Source: Heliocidaris tuberculata
Taxonomy: Eukaryota > Echinodermata > Echinoidea > Camarodonta > Echinometridae
Assembly: GCA_025618425.1 (NCBI GenBank)
Contig: CM046832.1
Location: 57,153,993 to 57,217,992, forward strand
DNA: 64,000 nt
Direction of reading: 5' to 3'
Below are positions 24,301-28,094 of this stretch, piece after piece. The position numbers and the translations under genes are program-made. Positions within the stretch are counted from its first letter, which is position 1. The number at the start of each line of letters is the position of its first letter. Under the pieces are notes generated by a model. It ran no database searches. It was not told where the DNA came from and saw only the letters and a program-made list of their open reading frames with translations.

Positions 24301-27300
24301 TTCAGTAGTGTTAATGCATATTACAGTTATAATTGAAGGCATGTATTACATATTAAGTCATCAAAAATTCATTCAAATAGAAGTTGCAAACTTTCTAGCA
24401 CGAAATTAACAATTCACTGAAGAATGTCCCTTGCGGCATACGATCACTGATGCTGCCTTGACATAGATTGATGTCTACCTTTGACTAACGACCACAGGAT
24501 GTACACGCCGTAGTCCGTACGAAATGAGAAATTAGATAACATCTGTATTGACTAATTGAAAGTATATTAGAATATTAATGGTAAAAAATAATAGATGAAT
24601 GACCCCCTCTCTCTCTAATGTTATCTCTCACCGAATCAATGTAGGAACGTGGGAGCTCTGGTACAGGGAAGAAATGCACACCCCTTGTAGGATCCGAGGT
24701 ATAAGGTCTGCTGAAAGGCATCGCCGTGACGCAGAGGGTGTCGAAGAGAGTGGCGTTCTGCTCTACCTTTTGACAAGCTGTTCCTTCTTCGTCTGATAAG
24801 GAGCAACGAGACTCATCGAAGCCGGTCCCGCAGTCATCGTACGAATCACAAACATCTTCGTCGTCGTAACAGAGCCAAAGCTGACAGGACATATGAGTTT
24901 TTCCTCCTCACAAGGCGCTACCGAATTTAATATAATTGTTAAATTTATTCGGTCTGCTTTTAGCCCTGCCCCTACGCTTAAGAAAATATCATGACTTCAC
25001 TTGAAAATGTGTATCTATAGGCTTTAGCATCGCAGATACACGATCCCGTTTTGTACAGAGTAACGATTCTGACCAAAATGGCGGTGACATACCATGCGAT
25101 GGCCTTATATACTTTTCACCCGGACGACTGTAACATTCTACCTCATACAATTTTTCGTGTACCATTTTAATTCCTACGAGCTCAGGCAACCTCTATACGT
25201 TTTACTCTTCACTCGCTGGAAAGGATGTAACATTCTATCTCTAAGACCTCCGGGGGACTTCTAAACAGCTCATTATTTTACCCGGTGGAAAGACGGTAAC
25301 ATGTTAACTCCCACCACCCCCACACAACCTCTACAGGTTTTCCACTCTTCACCCGGATGACAGGTGCAGCTAGAAAGCGGCTTTAGCAGTGATCTAAATA
25401 AACACCCTTGGCAACCACTTTTATATGAAATTTTTTAAAGTGTAATTAATTAAAAGGACTGATATAATACATACGTGCAAATGTAGGAGCAACTGTTATC
25501 GCTTTTGTGGTGGTTGGTATTGTAGGTGACGGAGGTGTTTGCCAAGGCTGAATTGGAAGAGGATTTTCTGGAAAATATGAAAGAAAGAAGAAAGAGGAGA
25601 AAGGAAAAAAAAACGGCATGGGGCAATTAGACTGTTTCACAAACACACCTAGTGTTCAAACAAAGAATGAAAGAACTTTCTAGACATATTTGTTTAGTTA
25701 CAAATACTTATTATCACGCATAAGATATTCATTTAGAAACCTGCAGTGTCATGGATTACATGCAACTCACCGAAGCACTCGGGATAGAAATCATAAACAA
25801 CCTGCACACGTTCCCTAGGCTCACAGTAGACTCCTATCTGGGCTGCTTCACTGCTCACGACAGTGTAATCTCTAGCAAATGTCAGACAGGGGTTCGGACC
25901 AGTGATCCCCCCGCTCACTCCCTCGTTCAAGATACTGGCACACTGGTCATAGTAGCCCTGTACCGGATCGAGAAGCTCGTCGTACTTAGAAAGGTTGGTG
26001 GACGATAAGGGTTTGATATACTAGGTAGAGAATCGGCGACGTAGGAAATCGTCAATCGAATGCTGTCAGCTAGAAGCGGTCCACACGGATTCTGGATCGT
26101 AGAGGAATTTCGTACGGCTGATCTGTACTCACTGACCACTGTCAAAAGTTATTGAACAAATTGGCGGTTATTGCTCCACTGACATAACTGATCATTATTT
26201 TGGTGTATTCGACTGGGAGTCAGAGTCGAGCACGCATTTGCTAAACATAAAAAAATATCCAATAACTATTCTACTACATTCCTTTATTAGCCCTTTATGT
26301 TCATTGGTTTTATTAGGGATGATAACTTTATTTAAACGTAATATAATTCGATAACCATTATCTCTGTAAGTTTTTTTTTTTTTGGAATGAAGTTAAAACA
26401 TTATTGTGAGTCGATAACTACTGAGCGAATGCATTTTGATATGTTTTTTTTTTTTAATTCGTTACATGTCTATGCATTACTGATTTCTGGTTTGTCACTC
26501 CTTTTTATCAATTTAGATATTTTCATAAAAGTAGTTTCAAAATAAAAAATGTAATTGCTAAATGAATATGAGATCATACTATTTTTCTGTAATTGCATGA
26601 TGGTTATATGGGCATACTATCTATTTGATTTTTATTTGATTTCATATATGAAAAGGTATCTATTACGGTCTCTTCAGTGATTTCAGTCTTTATCATTACA
26701 CCAAAGTTATCTAAAATTGAGATCTGTACATAGTTCTCGCGGTTGATGAGCCGAAACAAAACAGAACAAAGGTGGCTTGCTCATAAGAGATATTGAACAT
26801 CAATTAATTAACCTGAAATACAACCCAATGGCTTGATAGATAATAAATGAATAGATTCTTTTTTGTAAAGTATCAATGAACAAGACAGTGATGCACCGAG
26901 ACCTGGCCCTGTGTCATAACACTTGTTATCAATAACAACTGCCCCATTTCTATGACAAATTTGCGCTCAGCCAATCAGATTCAAGGAATTCAGTAGTTTA
27001 TAACAATTATTGTAACTTGTTATTGATATAAAGTTTTATGAAATGGGGCCCAGTTACGGTCTCGGGATTTTTCATTTCTCGGTCTTGGTCTCGACTCAGA
27101 TTGATTAATTTCTTCGTGGTTTCAGTTTCGGGACCCTTTACGTCTCGGCTATAACACTGCAGGTCTATACCGTATTTTAGACGTCATTTACTAATTCTGC
27201 CAAAGATGATGTATAAGCATTATTGTACTGCACAAATATATAACGCGATCATGAGGTAAGAAAGTAATCTTACGTCTACGGCGTCGGATATCAGAAGAGA

Positions 27301-27402
27301 GACAGAATCCAGTGTATCGTTTGTGGCAGAAGAGAACGGAGTGATAACCACACGAACAAATGCGAATTCTTCCACGAGGAAATCCACCGTAGAAAAAGCA
27401 AT
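2259..27402 (-). CDS. Large adhesion G protein-coupled receptor, 22 visible exons, 5' incomplete
   Basis: A class B2 adhesion GPCR, a plasma-membrane receptor with a large modular ectodomain that self-cleaves at the GPS and signals through a tethered agonist. Exons, in protein order from high to low coordinates, were placed by splice signals and phase. They encode a repeated Cys module, Pro/Thr linker, LDLa, second module, Ig, third module with RRRR, Ig, SEA, HormR-like domain, GAIN, GPS and 7TM. Phase agrees at every junction except 27274 to 26138. Exons at 25771, 24632 and 22291 each lack one base for an open frame. About 1,660 codons are visible; no signal peptide or start was found, so the 5' end is missing. 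The SEA plus Ig plus GAIN order recalls the ADGRF group, and the HormR recalls other subfamilies, so the subfamily is unresolved. A DIRS retrotransposon lies in the TM4/TM5 intron. Confidence 0.9.
2889..2954. repeat. DIRS left terminal region and inverted terminal repeat
   Basis: Bases 2889-2926 are the exact reverse complement of 7795-7832 in the internal complementary region. Bases 2917-2954 are the reverse complement of 7994-8031 with one mismatch (GCGCATGCGC core). These two overlapping pairings define the left end of the element. Confidence 0.88.
3111..4163 (+). pseudogene. DIRS ORF1 (gag-like), first part
   Basis: A 350-codon frame with a Lys/Ser/Thr-rich N-terminal region, a basic KKKGKK patch, then a Leu-heptad stretch (RLNKLESLMERMVELL, about residues 107-122) that could form a coiled coil, and an acidic segment (HDDDFDPFD). 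In position and composition it is the structural protein ORF of DIRS elements; it lacks a zinc knuckle. The frame changes at about 4130-4145 and continues in the frame of the next entry, so the ORF is broken. The true start is uncertain. Confidence 0.7.
4138..4494 (+). pseudogene. DIRS ORF1 (gag-like), C-terminal part in a shifted frame
   Basis: It continues ORF1 one frame over, with SQYLFGDDLTKRVKDLTE followed by an Arg/Gln/Ser-rich basic tail ending AARRK-stop. The basic tail suits nucleic-acid binding. The shift from the upstream frame near 4135 is a single-base-class indel. Programmed frameshifting is possible, but I see no obvious slippery heptamer with a following stem, so decay or sequencing error is more likely. 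Confidence 0.65.
4602..5798 (+). pseudogene. DIRS ORF2: reverse transcriptase and start of RNase H
   Basis: Reverse transcriptase signatures appear in order: FTRPKKDGGTRMILDLSELN, a SIDLRDAYYSIPV block with catalytic Asp, ALPNGLSTAPRLFTK, and the YLDD active site at residues 201-204, then LTFLGFVLN. RNase H begins with LHTDASGLGWG (Asp at residue 367). The frame is open upstream of the first ATG to about 4434, overlapping ORF1, so the native start may be earlier. At about 5728-5735 the homology moves to another frame, so the ORF is broken within RNase H. This enzyme would copy the element RNA into DNA. Confidence 0.85.
5717..6511 (+). pseudogene. DIRS ORF2 continued: RNase H and C-terminal domain
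   Basis: A shifted-frame continuation of ORF2. It carries the remaining RNase H residues: NEINFLE (Glu), VRIDNTTAVSYLNNMGG (Asp) and HVPGRYNTIADERSR. Then comes the DLFASRLN, WHPDPGAFAVDAFTLDW and AFPPFCMIP segment followed by LLVPNWPTQAWFP, a conserved C-terminal region of DIRS polyproteins that some authors relate to a methyltransferase; I see no convincing catalytic motif. It overlaps the start of the recombinase ORF by 43 bases, as in other DIRS elements. Confidence 0.82.
6469..7461 (+). CDS. DIRS ORF3: tyrosine recombinase
   Basis: 330 codons from an ATG inside the end of ORF2. The tyrosine recombinase tetrad is visible: Arg163 (SAQRVQTL), His273 and Arg276 (KAHSTRAAST), Trp299 (AGWSSEKT) and Tyr309 (FRKFYRKPL). 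The N-terminal half (about residues 1-130) is a helical SAM-like core-binding region. The enzyme would integrate the circular cDNA by site-specific recombination instead of a DDE integrase. The frame is uninterrupted, unlike ORF1 and ORF2 of this copy. Its length is normal for DIRS recombinases. Confidence 0.9.
   Translation: MLQVMRQHFENRGLSRRTVDIITASWRASTCKQYQVYITQWRRFCHSRDMSYLQTKVETVLEFLSSLFHDRNLSYSAINTARSALSTFLILIDSNETVRTHPLINRLMRGVFQLRPILPRYTEIWNISSVLNFLRKLSPANSLNLRDLTLKVCMLMALVSAQRVQTLHVLKMNKMTLKGSFVCFQLDEPLKQSKPGNTNFEFKLEAYPPDRRLCIVRYVKQYVQRTGPLRGNENSFFVSYTRPHKRVTTQTLSRWIKTCLLRAGVDTNIYKAHSTRAASTSAAAKAELPVDQILARAGWSSEKTFRKFYRKPLENRRNFTQAVLQDSALH
7462..7794. other. DIRS 3' non-coding region
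   Basis: Non-coding. Two imperfect copies of a roughly 33-base unit (TAGAACTGG.AATAAGA.CCAGA.GTCTAGA) lie in tandem at 7483-7555. The rest shows no recognisable signal. Confidence 0.6.
7795..7907. repeat. DIRS internal complementary region
   Basis: Bases 7795-7832 are complementary to the left end (2889-2926), and bases 7831-7907 are complementary to the right end (8024-8100), perfectly over 77 bases. The two halves overlap by the dinucleotide TA at 7831-7832, so the region reads as the reverse complement of the joined right and left ends. That is how DIRS elements template the missing ends when forming a circle. Confidence 0.9.
7994..8100. repeat. DIRS right inverted terminal repeat and end
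   Basis: Bases 7994-8031 match the left ITR inverted (GCGCATGCGC core). Bases 8024-8100 are the perfect complement of 7831-7907, so single-stranded DNA or RNA of this end could fold into a 77-bp stem with a loop of about 116 bases. Confidence 0.88.
8101..8349. other. Receptor intron sequence, nothing recognised
   Basis: AT-rich intronic DNA between the DIRS right end and a hAT-like MITE. I see no exon or element. Confidence 0.5.
8358..8752. mobile_element. hAT-like MITE with exact 8-bp target duplication
   Basis: It starts CAGTGGCGGATT and ends AATCCTGGATCCGCCCTG. ACTCTAGC occurs exactly at 8350-8357 and again at 8753-8760. The interior holds long T, G and C runs and the GGGCCCGTGC / GTGCCC motifs seen in related copies. 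There are no ORFs beyond low-complexity frames. Confidence 0.82.
8815..8884 (-). CDS. Receptor exon 21: TM4 and extracellular loop 2
   Basis: A 70-base exon bounded by CCACAG on entry and GTGAGT on exit. With the G from exon 20 it reads GSPLIVCIIIVCIDREFYLGDGT and donates TA to exon 22, making TAT then TGT TTC (YCF). Its phase fits both neighbours exactly. It completes TM4, which exon 20 starts with LAWG. It is too short to show as a long ORF. Confidence 0.88.
8885..9337. other. Receptor intron 20
   Basis: Intron between exons 20 and 21. It contains AT-rich simple sequence (8905-8945) and a T-run at 9122-9137. No other feature seen. Confidence 0.5.
9338..9600 (-). CDS. Receptor exon 20: ICL1, TM2, TM3
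   Basis: 263 bases, entered after ATCGACAG with one leftover base and leaving TGG G before GTATTT. It encodes KLRSRQPQRIHMNLCVALLG (loop 1 and TM2), a loop-1 Cys (NGCVASG), then TM3 with the adhesion GPCR hallmark WMLVEAVYMYLLF and the start of TM4 (SVLAWG). The LRS..IHMNL and VEAVYMY motifs are strong family markers. Phase matches exons 19 and 21. Confidence 0.93.
9601..10279. other. Receptor intron 19
   Basis: Non-coding. It includes a G-rich tract at about 9965-9987 and otherwise AT-rich unique-looking sequence. Confidence 0.5.
10280..10389 (-). CDS. Receptor exon 19: end of tethered agonist, TM1
   Basis: 110 bases. It reads DVSGNIDIFALDVLSMIG, then a TM1 hydrophobic run (CGVSALCLVILLVTFLFV), and ends with two bases (AA) before GTAAGC. 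It joins exon 20 to give VKKLRSRQ. It starts in phase 0 after AACAG and follows the FAVLL of exon 18. Confidence 0.9.
10390..10802. other. Receptor intron 18
   Basis: Non-coding. It holds a C-run at about 10553-10567 followed by a CA-rich stretch. Confidence 0.5.
10803..10970 (-). CDS. Receptor exon 18: GPS autoproteolysis site and tethered agonist
   Basis: 168 bases, phase 0 to 0, entered after a long pyrimidine tract ending TTGATAG. It encodes VTDDDETVDARSCVFWDKF, then GQWSTEGC and RCLCDHLTSFAVLL. The four GPS cysteines, the Trp residues and the His-Leu/Thr cleavage triplet (codons at 10821-10829) are all present. Cleavage at Leu-Thr would leave TSFAVLLDVSG as the tethered agonist (Stachel). 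All residues known to be needed for GAIN autoproteolysis in the GPS are visible. Confidence 0.95.
10971..11440. other. Receptor intron 17, part upstream of the LINE remnant
   Basis: It begins with the T-rich acceptor tract of exon 18 (an A-run on the plus strand, 10978-11019). At 11170-11350 there are several imperfect repeats of the GAACATTCA / TGAGCATTCAA type. No gene seen. Confidence 0.45.
11440..12354 (+). pseudogene. Decayed LINE retrotransposon reverse transcriptase
   Basis: Around 11450-11600 the plus strand reads GVPHGVYWGPLLFIL, then LNDLVKSVE and SLSLYADNTVFIF, a degraded form of the RT motifs (V)PQGS.LGPLLF and YADD. A later open frame (11884-12354) has CSTLWR, LQILQNRALRSVL and VDQLYERWRKQSISVIYKLVN, typical of the C-terminal region of jockey/CR1/RTE-like LINEs. 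Stops and frame changes separate the two parts. It lies in receptor intron 17, antisense to the receptor. Confidence 0.75.
12355..12972. other. Receptor intron 17, remainder
   Basis: AT-rich intronic sequence; 12380-12600 may be LINE 3' flank. No exon seen. Confidence 0.4.
12973..13169 (-). CDS. Receptor exon 17: GAIN domain, C-terminal part
   Basis: 197 bases, phase 1 to 0. It reads SSTVPVTFFVFQNSRLFQSG, then RQAVGSRIISATIEGYDVQNL and IETAFLGLN before GTAAAC. The beta-strand pattern (VTFFVFQNSRLF; VGSRIISATI) is the typical GAIN subdomain B segment just before the GPS. Phase is consistent with exons 16 and 18. Confidence 0.9.
13170..13989. repeat. Receptor intron 16 with TA microsatellite and tandem duplication
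   Basis: A TA repeat at about 13249-13313 is followed by a unit (ATAAGGCCGATAATCATATTG...GAACTCGAAAT) at about 13320-13363. The unit recurs after a shorter TA run at about 13405-13447. The rest of the intron is AT-rich without a visible gene. Confidence 0.75.
13990..14386 (-). CDS. Receptor exon 16: GAIN domain, central part
   Basis: 397 bases, phase 0 to 1. It begins VTINVINTVNNVLKVSDEDF, the helical GAIN subdomain A pattern (VVNNVL), and continues with RILDSLENQVTLFQ, SLAVVAVNIPKTTLLEG and EFEAAVVIPSGILNSISFNHSG. Asn-linked glycosylation sequons (SNLT, NNTM, FNHS) are present. It is a long uninterrupted frame, so coding confidence is high. Confidence 0.93.
14387..16359. other. Receptor intron 15, repeat-rich
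   Basis: It contains G-runs (14518-14562), two GCGAGCGA-rich patches (about 15041-15062 and 15258-15277), a G-run of about 34 bases (15365-15398) and the minisatellite listed separately. I see no exon in it. Confidence 0.6.
15535..15935. repeat. Degenerate minisatellite (GGGCACTTATCAGAAG-like units)
   Basis: About fifteen imperfect units of roughly 20-30 bases with the core AAAGGGCACTTAT(C/T)AGAAG occur in tandem. Spacing and sequence vary. The GGGCAC core also occurs in the hAT-like MITEs of this window, suggesting expansion from inside such an element. Confidence 0.7.
16360..16506 (-). CDS. Receptor exon 15: start of GAIN domain
   Basis: 147 bases, phase 0 to 0, from a GCAG acceptor to GTCGGT. 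It encodes AAISSENVTEYSSDLAMVTI, then ITAEGLESIASSLENIVRVQ and DSSEE. The amphipathic SIASSLENIV pattern is the early GAIN helix and joins VTINVINTVNNVL in exon 16. It is a short exon whose phase fits both neighbours. Confidence 0.88.
16507..16824. other. Receptor intron 14
   Basis: Short intron; nothing but ordinary AT-rich sequence seen. Confidence 0.5.
16825..16955 (-). CDS. Receptor exon 14: HormR-like domain, second half
   Basis: 131 bases, phase 1 to 0. It encodes PLPRATRACIGDFISPAYW, then TDPIFSECFSEDDDTNQVLGH and IAN. The R.C......W..P.FS.C pattern matches the end of hormone receptor (HRM) domains that precede GAIN in many adhesion GPCRs. It joins exon 15 as HIAN-AAIS. Confidence 0.85.
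17308..17421 (-). CDS. Receptor exon 13: HormR-like domain, first half
   Basis: 114 bases, phase 1 to 1. It encodes SCPDSVYIGSAGTLTFPSVG, then LDQYAESVEHCAIYTGN, with two cysteines spaced as in HRM domains (C...G.L.FP....Y.......C). It joins exon 14 through Thr. Assignment as HormR rests on the Cys/Trp spacing across both exons. Confidence 0.82.
17422..18054. other. Receptor intron 12
   Basis: Ordinary AT-rich intron. No element or exon recognised. Open frames at 17528-17918 lack splice support and known motifs. Confidence 0.5.
18055..18313 (-). CDS. Receptor exon 12: SEA domain, C-terminal half
   Basis: 259 bases, phase 0 to 1; the donor is GTAAGT after GTA T. It reads IRNALLADPVIAQLL, then NTRNGSTIVDYQASFASGNG and LVEEVTRALRDNLRNSDEAP, then IIIDSIIVGSV. 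GSTIV at 18194-18208 matches the SEA self-cleavage motif (G followed by S-x-x-V) and sits in the expected strand before VDYQ. It follows the SEA N-terminal half in exon 11. Confidence 0.88.
18314..18899. other. Receptor intron 11
   Basis: It holds a short perfect hairpin (AGACCGACACAGTCGGTCT, about 18393-18411) and ATC trinucleotide repeats (18834-18850). No exon. Confidence 0.5.
18900..18997 (-). CDS. Receptor exon 11: SEA domain, N-terminal half
   Basis: 98 bases, phase 1 to 0, from a TACAG acceptor to GTGAGT. It encodes VITLGFSITFNRSYVDFADL, then YFGEYASQFRSP. The pattern of a hydrophobic strand followed by DFADLYFGEYASQF is the usual SEA start. It joins exon 12 as RSP-IRNAL. Confidence 0.85.
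18998..19936. other. Receptor intron 10 with a G-rich repeat element
   Basis: It contains the 19341-19772 element described separately and a CT microsatellite (19809-19830). The rest is AT-rich. Confidence 0.5.
19341..19772. mobile_element. Repeat element with GGGAGG-CACTC inverted ends
   Basis: The left end GGGGAGGAGGCACTC and right end GAGTGCCCCCTCCCC are inverted copies. The interior is low in CG and has regularly spaced CCGTTCCA / CCGATGATCC / TTCCGAAG blocks, each followed by CC-TTTTT, and so looks internally repetitive. The element runs through a 173-codon open frame that I regard as non-genic. Confidence 0.55.
19937..20194 (-). CDS. Receptor exon 10: Ig-like domain 2
   Basis: 258 bases, phase 1 to 1. 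It encodes GEFPLTIPEVKLYDNFTFHC, then SIQSQWMKKTSRE and ILRFERFSSLDQGYYYCKGVG, ending VLLSFKG. Both Ig cysteines, the core Trp and the DxGxYxC motif are present. One exon holds the whole domain. It joins exon 9 (IADE-P-LGEF) and exon 11. Confidence 0.92.
20195..20726. other. Receptor intron 9
   Basis: Intron without a recognisable element. A 72-codon plus-strand frame at 20380 has no support. Confidence 0.5.
20727..21344 (-). CDS. Receptor exon 9: repeated Cys module, copy 3, with polybasic site
   Basis: 618 bases, phase 1 to 1, uninterrupted. It begins GNVCVEKLRARDRFQ and LNQLCPSVQETSHLY, then IFSFEYGNTIAALRISVTVD, the tetrabasic RRRRD (21079-21090), YFNIAEDRNDSVY, and a Cys-rich end FLRYLECTRLMDR, NASCYRVYEQW, ELGCAERTSPLFKLYQNCLG. 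The ending resembles those of exons 6 and 2 (SDCFG, PECFG) and the start resembles exon 4 after the LDLa. I recognise no named domain. RRRR fits a furin-type site, but its use is inference. Confidence 0.88.
21345..21758. other. Receptor intron 8
   Basis: No recognised feature apart from ordinary intronic sequence. Confidence 0.5.
21759..21823 (-). CDS. Receptor exon 8: Ig-like domain 1, C-terminal strands
   Basis: 65 bases, phase 2 to 1. It encodes FECVAENYVGEARAIGTVVT then L, the classic Ig F/G-strand pattern (C.A.N..G.A). It joins exon 7 as SQYR-FECVAEN. This split Ig contrasts with the single-exon Ig of exon 10. Confidence 0.85.
21824..22290. mobile_element. Receptor intron 7 with a partial MITE copy
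   Basis: Around 22065-22215 the sequence TTTATGTGGTAAAGGTATAGGATAT, with an inverted TCGGCACCGATTTT, resembles the interior of the TTAA-type element at 60101-60383. It is a diverged fragment with unclear ends. The rest is plain intron. Confidence 0.35.
22291..22500 (-). CDS. Receptor exon 7: Ig-like domain 1, N-terminal part, with a frame break
   Basis: 210 bases between good splice sites (TCTCAG, GTAACA). From the acceptor, the phase expected from exon 6 reads APSIVQISKNLTVIPGQ, then VDLLCVAMGSPVPMVRWSYQ, a textbook Ig start, and hits TGA at 22376-22378. The last part is Ig-like in another frame (IAELSFTSSTTASQYR) and fits exon 8. The exon is one base short for a continuous frame. An assembly error or a real deletion would both explain it. 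Confidence 0.8.
22501..23050. other. Receptor intron 6
   Basis: AT-rich with A- and T-runs. No element or exon recognised. Confidence 0.5.
23051..23390 (-). CDS. Receptor exon 6: repeated Cys module, copy 2, second part
   Basis: 340 bases, phase 0 to 1. It encodes FKGSITHSLRLRAPLPLTYS, GSIEVTIRRTPQ, NPYEEVLVNSEAVRMNF, then VQYYDGCEVQTANYSECLQ, SSIGLTCLPKERTHFISNLY and SDCFG. Four cysteines have spacing like exon 9 and exon 2. It joins exon 7 as DCF-E-APSIV. No known domain is recognised. Confidence 0.88.
23391..23839. other. Receptor intron 5
   Basis: T-run at about 23481-23497. Otherwise an unremarkable AT-rich intron. Confidence 0.5.
23840..23971 (-). CDS. Receptor exon 5: repeated module, copy 2, first beta segment
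   Basis: 132 bases, phase 0 to 0, from TTTTTAAG to GTAAGT. It encodes IDISTIPFAPNLEGTLYAMF, then NITTTDQMGNALNTTVLTAE and LRVT. It aligns with exon 1 (IAFSTVDFLVEEFAFVRVVI...), which has nearly the same length and the same phases. Two Asn-glycosylation sequons (NIT, NTT) are visible. Confidence 0.88.
23972..24631. other. Receptor intron 4
   Basis: AT-rich intron; nothing recognised. Confidence 0.5.
24632..24917 (-). CDS. Receptor exon 4: LDLa repeat and module start, with a frame break
   Basis: 286 bases. In the phase given by exon 3 it starts PPCEEEKLICPVS. One frame over it continues LWLCYDDEDVCDSYDDC and GTGFDESRC. Together these give the six cysteines and the Asp/Glu calcium cage of an LDL receptor class A repeat. 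The break falls near the short T-run at about 24878-24883, and the exon is one base short. The rest (GTACQKVEQNATLFDTLC ... SYIDS) resembles the start of exon 9 and joins exon 5 in phase 0. Confidence 0.78.
24918..25474. repeat. Receptor intron 3 with a diverged tandem repeat
   Basis: Between about 25115 and 25370 a unit of roughly 70-80 bases recurs about three times (CACCCGG..GACTGTAACATTCTACCTC, GCTGGAAAGGATGTAACATTCTATCTC, GGTGGAAAGACGGTAACATGTTAACTC), with intervening CTCTTCAC. No exon seen. Confidence 0.5.
25475..25567 (-). CDS. Receptor exon 3: Pro/Thr-rich linker
   Basis: 93 bases, phase 1 to 1, between TTTCCAG and GTATGT. It encodes NPLPIQPWQTPPSPTIPTTT, then KAITVAPTFA. It looks like an O-glycosylated spacer between the first Cys module and the LDLa repeat. 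Phase and splice sites fit exons 2 and 4. Confidence 0.82.
25771..26138 (-). CDS. Receptor exon 2: repeated Cys module, copy 1, with a frame break
   Basis: 368 bases. The first part reads DSIRLTISYVADSLPSISNPY. One frame over it continues LSKYDELLDPVQGYYDQC, then GPNPCLTFARDYTVVSSEAA, IGVYCEPRERVQVVYDFY and PECFG. The two parts align with exon 6 (GSIEVTI...NPYEE...QYYDGC...CLPKER...SDCFG). The frame change is near a T-run at about 26003-26010, and the exon is one base short. Its start phase also disagrees with exon 1, so the 5' boundary or a further indel is unsettled. Confidence 0.72.
26139..27273. other. Receptor intron 1, with a MITE
   Basis: AT-rich with T-runs near 26371 and 26445. It contains the 26924-27053 MITE and, on both sides of that MITE, GGTCTCGG/CCGAGACC-like repeats (26897-26912 and 27057-27150), suggesting insertion into a local repeat. 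A small exon linking exons 1 and 2 may be hidden here, but I could not identify it. Confidence 0.5.
26924..27053. mobile_element. MITE with GGGCCCCATTTCATAA-type end
   Basis: Ends GGCCCTGTGTCATAACACTTGTTATCAATAACA and, inverted, TTGTTATTGATATAAAGTTTTATGAAATGGGGCC. The centre contains CAGCCAATCAGATTCAAGGAATTC. Half of the same element recurs at 61752-61809. Confidence 0.65.
27274..27402 (-). CDS. Receptor exon 1 (most 5' seen): module copy 1, beta segment
   Basis: 129 bases, phase 0 to 0, from CTTCTACAG to GTAAGA. It encodes IAFSTVDFLVEEFAFVRVVI, then TPFSSATNDTLDSVSLLISD and AVD. It aligns with exon 5 in length, phase and the I.(F/I)ST..F start. By analogy with exon 4, an exon with C..KV...LC should precede it; none is seen before the assembly gap. 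Confidence 0.8.
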
Positions 27403-27594
27403 CTGTAGAAGAAAAAAAAATGTTAACAAGATTTAAAAAAAAATAAAAAAATTTACATATTCAAAAGGAAATACGCATTTCAATGCAGTAGCGTAATCTG
27501 GTTGTAGACATTGATGGGGGCCCAGCATCAACGGGATGGGGGGGGGGGGCACAGGTTTTATTTAGTAAATGAATTGCAAATCAACAAGGCTATT
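27403..27594. other. Sequence before the gap, hAT-like end
   Basis: A CAGTAGCGTAATCTGG start at about 27485, with G-run and GGGCAC nearby, resembles the hAT-like MITE termini. The element runs into the gap. Confidence 0.5.
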
Positions 27595-28094
27595 NNNNNN
27601 NNNNNNNNNNNNNNNNNNNNNNNNNNNNNNNNNNNNNNNNNNNNNNNNNNNNNNNNNNNNNNNNNNNNNNNNNNNNNNNNNNNNNNNNNNNNNNNNNNNN
27701 NNNNNNNNNNNNNNNNNNNNNNNNNNNNNNNNNNNNNNNNNNNNNNNNNNNNNNNNNNNNNNNNNNNNNNNNNNNNNNNNNNNNNNNNNNNNNNNNNNNN
27801 NNNNNNNNNNNNNNNNNNNNNNNNNNNNNNNNNNNNNNNNNNNNNNNNNNNNNNNNNNNNNNNNNNNNNNNNNNNNNNNNNNNNNNNNNNNNNNNNNNNN
27901 NNNNNNNNNNNNNNNNNNNNNNNNNNNNNNNNNNNNNNNNNNNNNNNNNNNNNNNNNNNNNNNNNNNNNNNNNNNNNNNNNNNNNNNNNNNNNNNNNNNN
28001 NNNNNNNNNNNNNNNNNNNNNNNNNNNNNNNNNNNNNNNNNNNNNNNNNNNNNNNNNNNNNNNNNNNNNNNNNNNNNNNNNNNNNNNNNNNNNN
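27595..28094. other. Assembly gap (500 N)
   Basis: Exactly 500 N, so a placeholder of fixed or estimated size. It may hide one or more 5' exons of the receptor. Confidence 0.99.
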
